Positions 62,451-64,000 of a stretch of 64,000 nucleotides of DNA are shown here, piece by piece. Numbering within the stretch: position 1 is the first letter of the stretch; each line of letters begins with the position of its first letter. Source of the DNA: Lachnospiraceae bacterium (GTDB lineage Bacteria; Bacillota; Clostridia; Lachnospirales; Lachnospiraceae); contig JAKSRM010000006.1 in assembly GCA_024403615.1 (NCBI GenBank), positions 42,913 through 106,912 of the forward strand. Direction: 5' to 3'. The notes beneath the pieces are model-generated. The model did not search any database. It saw only the letters and a program-made list of their open reading frames with translations, and had not been told where the DNA came from. The position numbers were made by a program, and so were the translations under genes.

Positions 62451-63800
62451 ATGATTAATCAAAAAGATATACTTTCGACAATAAAAATGATTCAGCAGCA
62501 GCACCTGGACATTCGTACCGTCACCATGGGAATTTCCCTGCTCAGCTGCAGTGACGAAGACGCGAAAAAGGCCTGCGACAAAATCTACGACAAAATTTGC
62601 CGTTATGCGGAAAATCTGGTTCCGGTAGCGGAGGACATTGAAAAGGAATACGGTATTCCAATCGTCAACAAACGAATTTCCGTAACGCCGATGGCCCTGG
62701 TGGCAGCGGCTTCCGACTGCGAAGACTACGTGGACTTCGCTTTAACCATGGACCGGGCGGCGAAAACCTGCGGCGTCGATTTCATCGGCGGCTATTCCGC
62801 ATTGGTTCAGAAGGGCATGACCCTGGCGGACGAAAAGCTGATTCGCTCCATCCCTCAGGCCCTGGCTCAGACCAACCTGGTTTGCAGCTCCATCAATGTT
62901 GGCTCCACGAAAGCCGGCATCAACATGGACGCAGTCGCATTGATGGGCAACATTGTTAAGAAAACCGCGGAAATTTCCGGTGGCATCGGCTGCGCAAAAT
63001 TAGTTGTATTCTGCAACGCGGTTGAGGACAATCCGTTCATGGCCGGCGCCTTCCACGGCGTGGGCGAACCGGAAAAAGTCATCAACGTCGGCGTTTCCGG
63101 ACCGGGCGTTGTCCACAGCGCCTTAAAAGAAATCAAAGGCCAGCCATTCGACGTAGTGGCGGAGACCATAAAGAAGACCGCCTTCCGCGTAACCCGCGTG
63201 GGCCAGCTGGTTGCTCAAGAGGCTTCCAAACGACTGGACACTCCGTTCGGTATTGTAGACCTTTCTCTGGCACCGACCCCGGCCATGGGCGACTCGGTAG
63301 CAAGAATCTTGGAAGAAATGGGCCTCGAGACCTGCGGAACTCACGGCACCACAGCGGCCTTAGCACTCCTGAATGACGCGGTTAAGAAGGGCGGCGTTAT
63401 GGCGTCATCCTCCGTCGGCGGACTTTCGGGCGCATTCATCCCAGTCTCCGAAGACGAGGGCATGATCGCTGCAGCAGCTTGCGGCACTCTGTGCCTGGAT
63501 AAGCTGGAAGCCATGACTTGCGTATGCTCCGTTGGCTTAGACATGATCGCCGTTCCAGGGGACACTCCGGCGGAAACCATTTCGGCTATCATCGCAGACG
63601 AGGCAGCCATCGGCATGATCAACACGAAGACCACGGCGGTCCGTATTATCCCGACCCCGGGCACAAAAGTTGGCGACAGCGTGGAGTTTGGCGGACTATT
63701 GGGCGAGGCGCCGACTATGCCGGTGCATCCGGAGAGCAGCGCGGACTTCGTACATCGTGGCGGTCGCATCCCAGCTCCAATGAATAGTTTGAAGAACTAA
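62451..63800 (+). CDS. DUF711 / UPF0210 (PFL-like) family protein
   Basis: 449 residues, full length for UPF0210. Conserved stretches: [13 protein letters not shown] (about 20-32), [25 protein letters not shown], and the C-terminal [13 protein letters not shown] with [22 protein letters not shown] distant relative of pyruvate formate-lyase folds with no proven activity. AGAAGGA ribosome site. Always paired with the ACT protein in this genome neighbourhood type. Confidence 0.92.
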   Translation: MINQKDILSTIKMIQQQHLDIRTVTMGISLLSCSDEDAKKACDKIYDKICRYAENLVPVAEDIEKEYGIPIVNKRISVTPMALVAAASDCEDYVDFALTMDRAAKTCGVDFIGGYSALVQKGMTLADEKLIRSIPQALAQTNLVCSSINVGSTKAGINMDAVALMGNIVKKTAEISGGIGCAKLVVFCNAVEDNPFMAGAFHGVGEPEKVINVGVSGPGVVHSALKEIKGQPFDVVAETIKKTAFRVTRVGQLVAQEASKRLDTPFGIVDLSLAPTPAMGDSVARILEEMGLETCGTHGTTAALALLNDAVKKGGVMASSSVGGLSGAFIPVSEDEGMIAAAACGTLCLDKLEAMTCVCSVGLDMIAVPGDTPAETISAIIADEAAIGMINTKTTAVRIIPTPGTKVGDSVEFGGLLGEAPTMPVHPESSADFVHRGGRIPAPMNSLKN

Positions 63801-63805
63801 CTTTT

Positions 63806-63871
63806 TGACGGGCTTTGCCCCGCTAGCGCGTGCTCCGTCAACGGTGGGTCGTTTGCCCCACGAGGCAAAGT
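63806..63871. repeat. Nested palindromic region after DUF711
   Basis: TTGACGG/CCGTCAA, CTTTGCC/GGCAAAG (63813-63819, 63864-63870), GTGGG/CCCAC and the palindrome CGCTAGCG overlap, giving alternative hairpins. It contains CTCCGTCA, as the REP-like element at 18455 does. Confidence 0.6.
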
Positions 63872-63944
63872 TTTTCGCTTTTGCATAGTGTTGCGTGAGC
63901 AATCTGCAGCACGAAGAGAGGAGCACCCAGAAAAACAGCATGAT

Positions 63945-63977
63945 AACCCTGGTTCGAACTTCGAATCAGGGTTTTTT
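63945..63977 (+). terminator. Intrinsic terminator
   Basis: AACCCTGgTTCGA / TCGAATCAGGGTT with T6. Despite GGTTCGAA it has no tRNA context. Confidence 0.85.
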
Positions 63978-63981
63978 GTTG

Positions 63982-64000
63982 GAAAATGCGCGATTTTTCA
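63982..64000. repeat. Palindromic intergenic element, copy 3 (cut by window end)
   Basis: GAAAATGCGCGATTTTTCA matches the starts of copies at 36705 and 58152. Confidence 0.65.

Noticed and set aside
63945..63977. tRNA T-arm (GGTTCGAA)
   Set aside because: The sequence is a simple terminator hairpin with a T run; no cloverleaf can be built.

Overview
The window reads as a chromosomal segment of a low-to-middle-GC Gram-positive anaerobe of the Clostridia, probably a gut-type Eubacteriales member (Lachnospiraceae or Anaerovoracaceae-like; this is inference, there is no rRNA to settle it). Reasons: strong AGGAGG ribosome sites, TGTTATAAT-type promoters, a sortase-type SPDTG surface protein, a Bce-type peptide resistance module, a dlt-like operon, DUF1847, DUF711/ACT and EFR1-type ferredoxin genes, and a 2-enoate-reductase-type flavoenzyme. 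I found 54 protein genes, no rRNA, tRNA, CRISPR array, insertion sequence, integrase or phage gene. Most genes lie on the plus strand.

Layout. 1-2 kb: the end of a secreted fibronectin-III/transglutaminase-like protein and a lipoprotein. 2.3-8.6 kb: a dlt-like operon (adenylation enzyme, tiny membrane protein, sodium:solute symporter, carrier protein, MBOAT, SGNH-like protein). It differs from textbook dlt in gene content and at two substrate-determining positions of the adenylation enzyme. It is the best candidate here for an undescribed system. 8.7-11.6 kb: a YegP-like protein, a teichoic-acid-type ABC-2 exporter and a DUF4422 glycosyltransferase, all fitting cell-envelope polymer work. 11.7-15.2 kb: amidohydrolase, secreted metallo-beta-lactamase-fold lipoprotein, alpha/beta hydrolase. 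15.2-24.2 kb: free-methionine-sulfoxide reductase, two bicupins, two esterases, a double acyltransferase-3 protein overlapping a membrane-anchored choloylglycine-hydrolase-like enzyme, a small Cys protein, an EFR1-type flavodoxin/ferredoxin and a single cupin. 24.3-30.7 kb: a 2126-residue wall-anchored lipase-like surface protein. 30.9-35.4 kb: Bce-type transporter plus two-component system. 35.5-42.9 kb: a fourth cupin, an HD protein, zinc-ribbon and TPM membrane proteins, a DUF559-like nuclease behind a repeat array, and an MFS transporter. 43-48 kb: M20 dipeptidase, GH25 lysozyme, PgeF, and an extended PPK2. 48-51.9 kb: thiolase with DUF35 partner, GH51 arabinofuranosidase, a lipoprotein. 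52-57.4 kb: a MacAB-like efflux operon with two different adaptors. 57.4-64 kb: DUF1847 protein, a flavoenzyme whose frame runs through its own terminator, a ROK kinase, an ACT protein and a DUF711 protein.

Intergenic structure is rich. There is a palindromic AAATGCGCGAT element (two full copies and a third cut by the window end), a 52-bp direct-plus-inverted array at 40.2-40.4 kb, tandem repeats of 34, 17 and 53 bp, and OmpR-type direct repeats ahead of the Bce and MacAB operons. By eye the last 10 kb is clearly richer in G+C than the first 10 kb.
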